From Phytohabitans houttuyneae (GTDB lineage Bacteria; Actinomycetota; Actinomycetes; Mycobacteriales; Micromonosporaceae): a DNA stretch of 64,000 bases. Every line of letters starts with the position of its first letter. Within the stretch, counting starts at the first letter, position 1. Position numbers and translations under genes: made by a program. Below, piece after piece: positions 1 to 8,157 of this stretch. The notes under the pieces are model-generated. The model did no database searches, had not been told where the DNA came from, and saw only the letters and a list, made by a program, of their open reading frames with translations. The DNA is taken from assembly GCF_011764425.1 (NCBI RefSeq), contig NZ_BLPF01000001.1:4579001-4643000 (forward strand). Direction: 5' to 3'.

Positions 1-1
1 G

Positions 2-520
2 GTCAACCCAGGCCCGCTCGGCGAGCGGCTGGAAGGGGCGAGCCGCCCCGGCTTCTTCCACGGCGTGCTGACCGTCGTGCTCAAGCTGCTGCAGCTCACC
101 CGCGCCGACCTGACGTTCTTCGGCGAAAAGGACTATCAGCAGCTCACGCTCGTACGGCGGATGGTCAGGGACTTTGACGTGCCGGTCCGGGTCGTCGGCG
201 TGCCGACCGTGCGCGAGCCCGACGGCCTCGCACTGTCCAGCCGCAACCGGTACCTGGCACCCGCCGAGCGCCAGGCCGCGCTCACCCTCTCAGCCGCCCT
301 CCGGGCCGGGGTGGAGGCCGCCGCGGAGGGGCGCGACCCCGAGGCCGCCGGCCGGGCGCTCTTCGAGTCGGGTACCGCCAAACTGGACTATTTCGTACTC
401 ACCGCACCTGACCTGGGGCAAGCCCCGGCGGAGGGCACCGGCCGGCTGCTCGTGGCCGCCTGGGTGGGCAGCACCCGGCTCATCGACAACGCCACTGTCG
501 AGATTGCGTCACCGACGTAA
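2..520 (+). CDS. panC: Pantothenate synthetase, 3' part (5' end outside window)
   Basis: Joins D-pantoate and beta-alanine with ATP to make pantothenate, in the cytoplasm. The frame is open from the first bases of the window, so the N-terminal part with the HIGH-like ATP motif lies upstream. Visible family marks are [13 protein letters not shown], the [10 protein letters not shown] stretch and the substrate loop [15 protein letters not shown], then the usual small C-terminal domain ending in TVEIA. No panD follows, although panC-panD is a common actinobacterial order; a lipoprotein gene comes next. Identification is secure. Confidence 0.95.
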   Translation, partial: VNPGPLGERLEGASRPGFFHGVLTVVLKLLQLTRADLTFFGEKDYQQLTLVRRMVRDFDVPVRVVGVPTVREPDGLALSSRNRYLAPAERQAALTLSAALRAGVEAAAEGRDPEAAGRALFESGTAKLDYFVLTAPDLGQAPAEGTGRLLVAAWVGSTRLIDNATVEIASPT

Positions 521-622
521 CGTTGAGGAACGTCACTCGCCGGTTGTATCGCAGGAAGTCGGATTTGGCCGGGGTGACGTATGCTCGGCCGTCCGGACAG
601 TGCCCTTGGGGAGGGACGCACG

Positions 623-1531
623 ATGCGACGGTGGATCGCCGCGATCGCTTTAGGCGGCGCGACCGCTCTCACGCTCTCCGGCTGCAGCAATCCCGCGGGC
701 GTCGACGGCGACCTGACCGACGACTGGGTGGCGGTGTCCGAGCCCAAGCCCTTCGTGCCGCCGGCCGAGGTCTGCCACAGCGGTGACTACGCCGATGTCG
801 CCTACCTGTCCTCCTTCAACCCCGTCGACTGCGCCACCTCGCACCGGCTCGAGACCGTGCACGTCGGCGAGTTCACCGGCGGCGCCGCCAGCGGTTCCGC
901 GCCGCCGGCGAAGGGCTCCGCCGAGATCCGCGCGGCCTACGCCGAGTGCGACACAAAGGCCAAGGAGTTCGTGGGCAGCGACTGGCGCAACGGCCGGCTG
1001 TGGCTGGGCGTCGTGCTTCCCTCGCCGCAGGCGTGGTCCGGCGGCTCGCGGTGGTTCCGCTGCGACATCACCGAGGTGGCCAACGTCGAGGACAACGGCG
1101 ACACCACGAGCCGCACCGGCAGCGTCAAGGGCGCGCTCAAGTCGGCCTCGCCGCTGTCGCTCGGCTGCTACCAGGTCAAGCTCGCCCGCGACAGCAGCAT
1201 CGACACGATGCCCGCCGTCCAGTGCACCAAGGATCACAACAGCGAGTTCGTCGGCGTGCACAACGCCCCCGAGGGGGCGTACCCGAGCAAGAGCGCCGAC
1301 TGGGACAAGCTGCACAACGAGTGCCGCAAGGTCATCGCCAAGTTCGCGGGCGTGCCCAACGACGGCAATCTCAAGTACCGCACCGGCGTCGTCTCGCTGC
1401 CCGGCAACGAAGACGAGTGGAAGGGCGGCAACCGGGGCGTCCGCTGCTACCTCTGGCTGAGTGAGCGGAAGGTCAACCGGTCCATGAAGGGCGCGGGACC
1501 CAACGGGCTGCCGATCCAGTACGAGAACTGA
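623..1531 (+). CDS. Septum-formation-domain-type lipoprotein
   Basis: Predicted secreted lipoprotein of 302 residues. The N-terminus MRRWIAAIALGG followed by the lipobox LSGC (lipidated Cys 21) is a clear lipoprotein signal. The mature part has two related modules, each pairing a CxxxH-type segment (VDCATSHRLETVHVGEF; VQCTKDHNSEFVGVH) with later cysteines (WFRCDITEV; VRCYLWLS), as in actinobacterial proteins annotated with the septum formation domain; no activity is known for it. The ATG at 623 is chosen because a GGGAGG sits about 8 bases upstream and only this start gives a signal peptide. Confidence 0.75.
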   Translation: MRRWIAAIALGGATALTLSGCSNPAGVDGDLTDDWVAVSEPKPFVPPAEVCHSGDYADVAYLSSFNPVDCATSHRLETVHVGEFTGGAASGSAPPAKGSAEIRAAYAECDTKAKEFVGSDWRNGRLWLGVVLPSPQAWSGGSRWFRCDITEVANVEDNGDTTSRTGSVKGALKSASPLSLGCYQVKLARDSSIDTMPAVQCTKDHNSEFVGVHNAPEGAYPSKSADWDKLHNECRKVIAKFAGVPNDGNLKYRTGVVSLPGNEDEWKGGNRGVRCYLWLSERKVNRSMKGAGPNGLPIQYEN

Positions 1532-1604
1532 GCCTGGCGGCTCACTCACTTGGCCCTGATCACAGTCTCCGCCGTGCGCGGGTGCTCGGTGGTTGACTGG
1601 TCGG

Positions 1605-3234
1605 ATGGATGTTGCACTGCCAGTGCTACCCAGGCGGCTCGGTGCGCCGCAGCCGGGCTGGTACGAGACCACTGACGTGGTGGTGGTCGGCTCCGGGATC
1701 GCCGGGCTGACCGCGGCTCTGCATTTGCGCGAGGCCGGCCTCCACGTCACCGTCGTCACCAAGGTCAACATCGATGACGGCTCCACCCGCTGGGCGCAGG
1801 GTGGCATCGCCGCCGTGCTCGACCCGCTCGACACTCCCGCCGCACACGCCGCGGACACGCTCGTCGCCGGCGTCGGCCTCTGCGACCCGGCCGCGGTCGA
1901 CGTCCTCGTGGAGGAGGGGCCGCTGCGGGTACGCGAGCTGATGCGCCTCGGCGCCGAGTTCGACCGCAACCCGGACGGCTCGCTCATGCTCACCCGCGAG
2001 GGCGGCCACCGGGCCAACCGCATCGTGCACGCCGGCGGCGACGCGACCGGTGCCGAGGTACAGCGGGCGCTGCACGCCGCGGTCGGCCGTGACCCCTGGA
2101 TCCGCTTGGTCGAGCACGCGCTGGTGCTCGACCTGCTCCGCGCGCCGGACGGCCGGGCCTGCGGCATCACGCTGCACGTGCTGGGTGAGGGCAGCGAGGA
2201 CGGCGTCGGGGCCATCCTCAGCCGGGCGGTCGTGCTGGCCACCGGCGGTATGGGACAGATCTTCTCGGCCACCACCAACCCGTCCGTCTCGACCGGCGAC
2301 GGGGTGGCTCTCGCGCTGCGGGCCGGTGCGGTGGTCACCGATGTGGAGTTCGTACAGTTCCACCCGACCTCGTTCGTGGGCGGGGAGATCCACGAGACCC
2401 AGCGCCCACTGATCTCCGAGGCACTGCGTGGTGAGGGCGCGCACCTTGTCGACGGCGACGGCAGGCGGTTCATGCTCGGGCAGCACGAGCTGGCCGAGCT
2501 CGCCCCCGCGACGTGGTCGCCAAGGCCATCCACCGCGTGATGCTCGCCAGCGGCGCCGACCACGTGTACCTCGACGCCCGCCACCTGCCCGACGTACCGC
2601 ACCGCTTCCCGACGATCACCGCCGCCTGCCTGGCCGCCGGCATCGACCCGACCGTCGACCTGATCCCGGTCGCGCCGGCCGCCCACTACGCGTCCGGCGG
2701 TGTGCGTACCGACCTGCGCGGCCGCAGCTCGATCCCGGGCCTGTACGCGTGCGGTGAGGTGGCCTGCACCGGCGTGCACGGCGCCAACCGCCTGGCCAGC
2801 AACTCGCTGCTCGAAGGGCTCGTGTTCGCCCGGCGGATCGCCGAGGACGTGGCGCGTGACCTCCCGCCGCAGGCCGAGCCGGCGCCGCTCTCGGGCGAGC
2901 CCGGCTGGGTGGTGGGCGAGGACGTCCGCGTGCCGCTGCAGGAGGCGATGACCCGCGGCGCGGGCGTGCTGCGCTCGGCCGACTCGCTCGCCACGGCGGC
3001 GAAGGAGCTGACCCGGCTCGGCGGCACCCGCGGCACACCGCGCACGGCGTCGTGGGAGGCGACCAACCTGCTGACGGTGGCGTCGACGCTGGTCGCCGCC
3101 GCGTACACCCGGCAGGAGACACGCGGCTGCCACTGGCGCGAGGATTACCCGGCGACCAGTGACGAGTGGCTTGGTCACCTGCTCGGGGGATCGGTCCGGA
3201 CGGCGAGGTCACTGAGAGCTGGGGGAAGCTGTGA
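1605..3234 (+). CDS. nadB: L-aspartate oxidase, reading frame interrupted twice
   Basis: FAD enzyme oxidising L-aspartate to iminoaspartate, the first step of de novo NAD synthesis. The N-terminal Rossmann motif VVVGSGIAGLTAALHL, STRWAQGGIAA, and later ACTGVHGANRLASNSLLEGLV are diagnostic. The frame breaks at the C5 run 2503-2507 (after GQHELAELAP, the expected continuation RDVVAKAIHRVM is in the +1 frame) and again at the G5 run 3185-3189, after which the expected tail GPDGEV...WGKL and its TGA are read. Adding one base to each run restores 543 codons and makes the stop overlap the nadC GTG (GTGA). No other damage is seen, so sequencing indels are more likely than decay. ATG 1605 is preferred to TTG 1593. 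Confidence 0.9.
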
Positions 3235-4106
3235 ACCAGTCCACTGTGCAGGCCCTGCGTGCGGTCGGCATCGACCCCGCGGACGTGGCGCGCGTGGTGC
3301 GCACCGCGCTCGACGAGGATCTCGGCCCTTCCCGCCTGGACGTGACCAGCGTCGCGACGATCCCGGACAGCCAGCTGAACAGCGCTGATCTCGTGGCTCG
3401 CGCGGATGGCGTGGTCGCGGGCTTGGCGGTCGCAGCCGCGGTGTTCGAGGAAGTCGATGCCCGTACCAAATGGGAAAGCAAGGCCCACGACGGAGACCGC
3501 GTGGCGCGCGGCGCGGTGCTGGCCACGGTCGCCGGCCCGACCCGAGCCCTGCTCACCGCGGAGCGCACGGCGCTCAACCTGCTCTGCCGCATGTCCGGGG
3601 TCGCGACACACACCCGGGCCTGGGCGGACGAGCTCGCTGGCAGCAAAGCGACCGTGCTCGACACGCGCAAGACCACGCCGGGGCTGCGCGCGCTGGAAAA
3701 GTACGCGGTGCGGGCCGGCGGCGGCACGAACAAACGCATGGGCCTGTACGACGTCGCCATGATCAAGGACAACCACAAGCTGGCGGCGGGCGGGCTGACC
3801 GCCGCGTACCGGCGGGTCCGCGAGCTGTTTCCCGACGTGCCCGTGCAGGTCGAGGTGACCACCGTGGCCGAGGCGGTGGAGTCCGTGGAGGCCGGTGCCG
3901 ACTTCCTGCTCTGCGACAACATGACGCCCGACCTGCTGCGCGAGGTGGTCGAGGCGGTCGGCGACCGGGCCGAGCTGGAGGCCACAGGCGGGCTCACGCT
4001 GCAGGTCGCGGCCGAGTACGCGGCGACCGGCGTCGACTACCTCTCGGTGGGGGCCCTCACCCACTCCTCGCCTATCTTGGATATCGCCCTGGACCTGCGC
4101 CCGTAA
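3231..4106 (+). CDS. nadC: Nicotinate-nucleotide pyrophosphorylase (quinolinate phosphoribosyltransferase)
   Basis: Converts quinolinate and PRPP to nicotinate mononucleotide, CO2 and pyrophosphate, directly serving the NadB branch. 291 residues, the usual size. Family marks: ALDEDLGPSRLDVTS near the N-terminus, TALNLLCRMSGVATHT, LDTRKTTPGLRALEKYAV with the PRPP/quinolinate-binding basic residues, GGGTNKRMGLYD, MIKDNH, and the C-terminal ATGGL and SVGALTHS strands of the TIM-like barrel. Its GTG start overlaps the restored nadB stop, so the two are probably translationally coupled. Confidence 0.96.
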   Translation: MNQSTVQALRAVGIDPADVARVVRTALDEDLGPSRLDVTSVATIPDSQLNSADLVARADGVVAGLAVAAAVFEEVDARTKWESKAHDGDRVARGAVLATVAGPTRALLTAERTALNLLCRMSGVATHTRAWADELAGSKATVLDTRKTTPGLRALEKYAVRAGGGTNKRMGLYDVAMIKDNHKLAAGGLTAAYRRVRELFPDVPVQVEVTTVAEAVESVEAGADFLLCDNMTPDLLREVVEAVGDRAELEATGGLTLQVAAEYAATGVDYLSVGALTHSSPILDIALDLRP

Positions 4107-4116
4107 GAGGTTGCGC

Positions 4117-4875
4117 GTGCTGCTCTGCATAGACATCGGTAACACCAATACGGTGCTCGCCACCTTCGACGGGGACAAGCTGGTCCACTCCTGGCGGATC
4201 AAGACCGACGCCCGGTCCACCGCCGACGAGCTCGGCCTCAAGCTGCGCGGCCTGCTCGCCGGCGACGCCGTGGAGATCACCGGGGTGGCGGCCTGCTCGA
4301 CCGTGCCGGCCGCACTCCGCTCGCTGCGCACGATGCTCAGCCGGTACTACGGCGACACGCCCAGCGTGATCGTCGAGCCGGGCGTGAAGACGGGCGTGCA
4401 GCTGGCGATCGACAACCCCAAGGAGGTCGGCTCCGACCGGGTGGTCAACACCCTCGCGGCGTACACGATCTACGGCGGCCCCTCGATCGTCGTCGACTTC
4501 GGGACGACCACCAACTTCGACGTGATCAGCGCGCGGGGCGAGTTCCTCGGCGGCGCCTTCGCGCCCGGCATCGAGATCTCCTTCGACGCGCTCGCCGCCC
4601 GTGCCGCCCAGCTGCGCAAGGTCGAGCCGACCAGGCCTCGCTCGGTGATCGGCAAAAACACCGTCGAGTGCCTGCAGTCCGGCATGTACTTCGGTTTCGC
4701 CGGGCAGGTCGACCGGATCGTGGAGCGGATGGCCGAGGAGCTGGGCCCGCTGCGAGCGGTGATCGCCACCGGCGGCTTGGCGCCCGTCGTGATCGAGGAG
4801 TGCCGCACGATCACCCACCACGAGCCGATGATCACCCTCATCGGCCTGCGGATGGTCTACGAGCGCAATACCTGA
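4117..4875 (+). CDS. coaX: Type III pantothenate kinase
   Basis: Phosphorylates pantothenate in the first step of CoA synthesis; cytoplasmic, ASKHA-fold. Motifs: LLCIDIGNTNTVLATF (phosphate loop), TPSVIVEPGVKTG, KEVGSDRVVNTLAAY, SIVVDFGTTTNFDV and GGAFAPGIEIS. GTG 4117 is chosen over the in-frame TTG 4111 because AAGAGG lies 6 bases before it, whereas it would touch the TTG; either choice keeps the motifs. It is 10 bases downstream of nadC. The 3' end overlaps the convergent methyltransferase by 19 bases. Confidence 0.95.
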   Translation: MLLCIDIGNTNTVLATFDGDKLVHSWRIKTDARSTADELGLKLRGLLAGDAVEITGVAACSTVPAALRSLRTMLSRYYGDTPSVIVEPGVKTGVQLAIDNPKEVGSDRVVNTLAAYTIYGGPSIVVDFGTTTNFDVISARGEFLGGAFAPGIEISFDALAARAAQLRKVEPTRPRSVIGKNTVECLQSGMYFGFAGQVDRIVERMAEELGPLRAVIATGGLAPVVIEECRTITHHEPMITLIGLRMVYERNT

Positions 4876-5612
4876 GCCCTAAAAACGATCACGCGATACA
4901 GCACGTCGAAGCTCTCCCGCCCGGCCAGGTCGGGATGGGTGGCGGTGAGCTCGCGCACACCTGCCACGATCTCGGCTTGGCGCTCCGGCGTGGCGGTGAG
5001 GAAGTACGAGCGGGTCGAGATCATCGCGACCAGGCTGTCCGGCGTGCGCGACTCCCGGTGCACAAACTCTCTCCGCTCGACCGGCCCGAACATGTCGGTG
5101 AGCTCCAGCGCCACGGTCGGCTCGGGGTCGAAGTTGCCCCGATTGTCCGGTGTGTCGTGCGTGATCCGCGAAAGCTCGGCGATCCACGGCTCGCGGTCGT
5201 CGCGGTGGTTCCAGATGGCGCCGAAATGGCCACCGGTCCGGAGCAGCCGGGCGATCTCCGGATGGGCACGCTCCCGGTCAAACCAGTGGTACGCCTGTCC
5301 CGCGACCACCGCGTCGGCGCTTTCGTCCGGCAGCGGCACGCCCTCCGCGAAGCCCTCGATCGCGGTCACACCTTCGGTCGACTCGGCGAGCTGCGCGCGC
5401 ATGCCCGCGTCCGGCTCCACGGGCGTGACCCTGTAGCCGGCGCCGAGGAGCACGCGGGTCAGCTTGCCGGTGCCCGCGCCCAGCTCGACGACATCGGCCG
5501 GCGGCGGCGCGCCCACCGCCCACCGCACCGCCTCGACGGGATAGCTGGGCCGAAACTGGTCGTACTCCGCTGCGGCGGCCCCGAACGACAGGGCCTGAGT
5601 CTGATCAGCCAT
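4857..5612 (-). CDS. Class I SAM-dependent methyltransferase
   Basis: 251-residue methyltransferase of the UbiE/BioC-like group. The SAM-binding motif I VVELGAGTGKLTRVLL is near residue 40, followed by an acidic motif-II region VEPDAGM, GFAEGVPLPDESADAVVAGQAYHWFD (motif IV) and a post-IV helix. The substrate cannot be told from sequence. Convergent with coaX and divergent from lysS (78 bases between starts). Confidence 0.8.
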   Translation of the reverse strand: MADQTQALSFGAAAAEYDQFRPSYPVEAVRWAVGAPPPADVVELGAGTGKLTRVLLGAGYRVTPVEPDAGMRAQLAESTEGVTAIEGFAEGVPLPDESADAVVAGQAYHWFDRERAHPEIARLLRTGGHFGAIWNHRDDREPWIAELSRITHDTPDNRGNFDPEPTVALELTDMFGPVERREFVHRESRTPDSLVAMISTRSYFLTATPERQAEIVAGVRELTATHPDLAGRESFDVLYRVIVFRAQVLRS

Positions 5613-5690
5613 CGGTTATCGAAGGTACCCGCACCCTGGTTACGAGTACCCTCGTGGCGAATCCGTCCTCTTAATTGAGAAAGCTGTGCC

Positions 5691-7199
5691 GTGACTGAGT
5701 CGACTCCTGCCGCCGCTGACCCCGCCGAGGACCTTCCCGAGCAGATGCGGGTGCGCCGGTCGAAGCGCGACCGCATGCTCGCCGACGGCGTGGAGCCGTA
5801 CCCGCTGAGCTACGCCCGCACCCACACGCTGGCCCAGATCCGCGAGCGGTACGCCGAGCTGCCCACCGACACCGCCAGCGGCGACACGGTGGGCGTGACC
5901 GGGCGCGTCATATTCATCCGAAACAGCGGAAAGCTCTGCTTCGCCACCCTCCGGGAGGGGGACGGCACCGAGCTCCAGGCGATGCTTTCGCTCGACCGCG
6001 TCGGCCCCGAGCGCCTCGAGGATTGGAAGCGCCTCGTCGATCTCGGTGACCATGTGGGCATCACCGGCGAGGTGATTACGAGCCGTCGAGGTGAACTCTC
6101 CGTACTCGCCGACACGTGGTCGATGACCGCAAAGGCACTCCGGCCGCTTCCGGTGGCGCATCGGCCGCTGAGTGAGGAGGCGCGGGTACGGCAGCGGTAC
6201 GTCGATTTGATCGTGCGTCCGCAGGCGCGCGAGACGGTCCGTACACGGGCCAAGGTGGTCCGAAGTCTGCGTGACTCGCTCCACTCTCGCGAGTACCTGG
6301 AGGTCGAGACGCCGATGCTGCAGTTGCTGCACGGCGGCGCCGCGGCCCGGCCATTCGTAACTCACAGCAATGCGTTGGATACCGATCTGTATCTGCGAAT
6401 CGCACCAGAGCTATTCCTGAAGCGCAGTGTGGTTGGTGGGATCGAACGAGTCTTCGAGATCAACCGCAACTTCCGTAATGAGGGAGTTGACTCTTCCCAC
6501 TCTCCCGAGTTCGCGATGCTCGAGGCGTACCAGGCCTACGCGGACTACAACACGATGGCCACGCTGACCCGCGAGTTGGTACAGGAAGCCGCGCGTGCGA
6601 CCTTTGGGTCCTATGTTGTTAGGCATGTGGACGGTGCTGAGTACGACCTCGGCGGTCAGTGGCGCTCCGTAACCCTCTACGGCGTTCTTTCCGAGGCGCT
6701 CGGCGAGGAGGTAACGGTCCGTACGGACATGGCGAGGCTCGTTCAGTACGCAGAGAAGCACAATCTTCCCGTGTCGCCCAAGTGGGGACCCGGCAAACTC
6801 GCTGAGGAACTCTTCGAGGAGCTCGTCGTTCCAAACCTCGTGCTGCCCACCTTCGTACGGGACTACCCGGAGGAGACGTCTCCGCTGACCCGGGCGCATC
6901 GTGACCAGCCCGGTCTCGCCGAGAAGTGGGACCTGTACGCGTTCGGTCTCGAGCTCGCCACTGCCTACTCGGAGCTGGTCGATCCTGTTGAGCAGCGCGA
7001 ACGGCTGGTCCGCCAGGCGCAGTTGGCGGCGAAGGGAGACGACGAGGCGATGCGCTTGGACGAAGACTTCCTCCGCGCCATGGAATATGGGATGCCCCCG
7101 TCCGGCGGGATGGGAATGGGAATCGACAGGCTCCTCATGGCGCTCACCGGGCTAGGTATTCGCGAAACCATCCTCTACCCGCTGGTCCGCCCCGAGTAG
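5691..7199 (+). CDS. lysS: Lysyl-tRNA synthetase, class II
   Basis: Charges tRNA-Lys. 502 residues: an N-terminal OB-fold anticodon-binding domain (about 60-170, with [20 protein letters not shown]) and a class II catalytic core with motif 2 [14 protein letters not shown] and motif 3 [16 protein letters not shown] start preceded by GAGAAAG. From about 6090 onward synonymous positions are visibly less GC-rich than in the first third and in neighbouring genes (for example CATCGG, TTGATC, CCAGAGCTATTC), a mosaic look that may reflect recombination or relaxed codon bias. Position before lsr2-clpC is the usual actinobacterial synteny. Confidence 0.96.
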   Translation: MTESTPAAADPAEDLPEQMRVRRSKRDRMLADGVEPYPLSYARTHTLAQIRERYAELPTDTASGDTVGVTGRVIFIRNSGKLCFATLREGDGTELQAMLSLDRVGPERLEDWKRLVDLGDHVGITGEVITSRRGELSVLADTWSMTAKALRPLPVAHRPLSEEARVRQRYVDLIVRPQARETVRTRAKVVRSLRDSLHSREYLEVETPMLQLLHGGAAARPFVTHSNALDTDLYLRIAPELFLKRSVVGGIERVFEINRNFRNEGVDSSHSPEFAMLEAYQAYADYNTMATLTRELVQEAARATFGSYVVRHVDGAEYDLGGQWRSVTLYGVLSEALGEEVTVRTDMARLVQYAEKHNLPVSPKWGPGKLAEELFEELVVPNLVLPTFVRDYPEETSPLTRAHRDQPGLAEKWDLYAFGLELATAYSELVDPVEQRERLVRQAQLAAKGDDEAMRLDEDFLRAMEYGMPPSGGMGMGIDRLLMALTGLGIRETILYPLVRPE

Positions 7200-7214
7200 A
7201 TTTCTTCGATCCTA

Positions 7215-7245
7215 TTGACGGCTGGAGCGTGTTCCGGGCTATTGT
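7215..7245 (+). promoter_or_regulatory. Candidate sigma-70-type promoter of lsr2
   Basis: TTGACG (7215-7220) and TATTGT (7240-7245) are separated by 19 bases, slightly long but both hexamers are good. Start of transcription would fall near 7252, leaving a leader of about 38 bases before the lsr2 GTG at 7290. Confidence 0.4.
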
Positions 7246-7289
7246 TCTCTTGTTTGCGGGAGGAACCCTGCTCGGAAGGATAGCGGCCC

Positions 7290-7640
7290 GTGGCCAAGCA
7301 GATCATTCACAAGTTGGTCGACGACCTGGACGGCGGCGACGCCGACGAGACCGTCAAGTTCTCGCTCGACGGCGTTCAGTACGAGATCGACCTGTCCAAG
7401 AAGAACGCCGACAAATTGCGGGAGGCAATCGCCCCTTACGCGGCGGCCGGTTCAAAGATCGGCCGTGGCGGTGTCGTCGTTGGTGGCCGTGCCGCGCGGG
7501 GACGCGGTGGAGCGGCAGCCGACCGCGAGCAAAACAAGGCGATCCGGGCTTGGGCCAAGAAGGAAGGCAAGGAGATCTCCGACCGCGGCCGGATCCCCCA
7601 GGAGATCGTCGACGAGTACCACGCGAAGGCGGGCCGCTGA
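7290..7640 (+). CDS. lsr2: Lsr2 family nucleoid-associated protein
   Basis: H-NS-like bridging protein that coats AT-rich DNA and silences acquired genes. 116 residues. The N-terminal oligomerisation region is MAKQIIHKLVDDLDGG, with EIDLSKKNADKLREA. A Gly/Arg-rich linker covers about 55-78. The C-terminal DNA-binding domain keeps the minor-groove hook RGR (99-101) in SDRGRIPQEIVDEYH. GTG start with AAGGA upstream. Followed by a strong hairpin 30 bases after the stop. Confidence 0.96.
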   Translation: MAKQIIHKLVDDLDGGDADETVKFSLDGVQYEIDLSKKNADKLREAIAPYAAAGSKIGRGGVVVGGRAARGRGGAAADREQNKAIRAWAKKEGKEISDRGRIPQEIVDEYHAKAGR

Positions 7641-7669
7641 GCCTCGCCGTCGCGACCGGACCCGGCAAC

Positions 7670-7698
7670 GGGCCCGTGGCGCAATGCGCCGCGGGCCC
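7670..7698. terminator. GC-rich hairpin after lsr2
   Basis: Arms GGGCCCGTGGCGC and GCGCCGCGGGCCC pair over 13 positions with one T-G wobble around an AAT loop. There is no U-tract, as is usual for actinobacterial terminators. It lies 30 bases after the lsr2 stop. Confidence 0.6.
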
Positions 7699-7778
7699 GC
7701 CCGCATCTGAGGGGTGGCTCCCCTCATGGGCGGATCCAGGACCGGTCGGGCGGGGCCGCGGATCCGTGGAAACGTCTC

Positions 7779-7819
7779 AGGGCCTCCAGCGAGTCCGGCC
7801 GGAATTCGCTGGAGGCCCT
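7779..7819. repeat. Perfect 14-bp inverted repeat with 13-base loop
   Basis: AGGGCCTCCAGCGA (7779-7792) is exactly complementary to TCGCTGGAGGCCCT (7806-7819). It is a second strong stem-loop in the lsr2-clpC gap, about 140 bases after the lsr2 stop and 340 before clpC, so it may be a backup terminator or a structured RNA element. No U-tract follows. Confidence 0.6.
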
Positions 7820-7884
7820 CGGCGTTGCGTACCCGGTGTGGGTCGAGGCGGCTGTCCGCCCGTGACCCGCGATCCCCGCCCGCG

Positions 7885-7949
7885 TTGTCCACAGGGTGGA
7901 CGACGTTGTCCACAGCCTGTGGATGACCCGTGTGGCGAGCTGTGGATTT
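7885..7949. other. Cluster of four DnaA-box-like 9-mers
   Basis: Two exact TTGTCCACA boxes start at 7885 and 7906, 21 bases apart (two helical turns). Two inverted boxes follow: TGTGGATGA (7918-7926) and TGTGGATTT (7941-7949). TTGTCCACA is the usual box form in GC-rich actinobacteria. There is no dnaA or dnaN nearby, so this is not the normal oriC setting; it could be a DnaA-titrating or DnaA-regulated site upstream of clpC. Confidence 0.5.
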
Positions 7950-7960
7950 CGCTCTCCGCG
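7947..7960 (+). promoter_or_regulatory. Candidate ClgR operator upstream of clpC
   Basis: TTTCGC-N5-GCG differs at one base from the reported ClgR pattern GTTCGC-N5-GCG. ClgR activates clp genes in actinobacteria, and the site lies about 17 bases before the -35 of the candidate SigR-type promoter. Support is by position and pattern only. Confidence 0.35.
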
Positions 7961-7976
7961 TAGCGGTCAGGGCGGG

Positions 7977-8002
7977 GGAACAGCGCTCTAGCGCGCACAG
8001 TT
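7977..8002 (+). promoter_or_regulatory. Candidate SigR/SigH-type stress promoter of clpC
   Basis: GGAAC (7977-7981, preceded by GGG) followed after exactly 18 bases by GTT (8000-8002) fits the actinobacterial SigR/SigH thiol-stress consensus GGGAAY-N18-GTT. Transcription would begin near 8008, giving a leader of about 150 bases that contains the 9-3-9 inverted repeat. Confidence 0.5.
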
Positions 8003-8082
8003 GGGGAAAAGGACGCGGACGTGGGCCAGTCCGGCACGCACGGCACAAGCACAGTCGGTCCGCGGCGATAGAGTATTGAGAC

Positions 8083-8103
8083 GGACGTCCCGACGGGACG
8101 TCC
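8083..8103. repeat. 9-3-9 perfect inverted repeat in the clpC leader
   Basis: GGACGTCCC, a GAC spacer, then GGGACGTCC. It sits 54 bases before the clpC start and just after a TAGAGT-like -10 (8069-8074). It could be an operator or a small leader hairpin; it does not resemble the HspR inverted repeat. Confidence 0.45.
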
Positions 8104-8157
8104 CCGGCGCTGGCCCCGCCAAGATCATGGCGCACGGCACGTGAGGAGCACGAGGGC

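Larger units (their letters stand above)
7641..8157. other. 517-base lsr2-clpC intergenic region
   Basis: No credible gene is seen here. It holds, in order: a terminator-like hairpin (7670-7698), a perfect 14-bp inverted repeat (7779-7819), four DnaA-box-like 9-mers (7885-7949), a ClgR-like half-site overlapping the last of them, a SigR/SigH-type promoter (7977-8002), a 9-3-9 inverted repeat (8083-8103) and the clpC ribosome-binding site GAGGAG. Each is listed separately. Confidence 0.6.

Noticed and set aside
2503-2507. Programmed frameshifting in nadB
   Set aside because: The run is C5 without a slippery-heptamer context or obvious stimulatory structure, and five other loci show the same kind of deletion, so sequencing error is simpler.
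650-3178. 842-codon minus-strand open frame opposite the lipoprotein and nadB
   Set aside because: It is antisense to clear family proteins, Arg/Ala/Gly-rich without domains, and exists because GC-rich coding DNA lacks stops in the opposite frame.
7885-7949. Chromosomal origin of replication
   Set aside because: DnaA boxes are present but there is no dnaA, dnaN or AT-rich unwinding region, so it is listed only as a box cluster.
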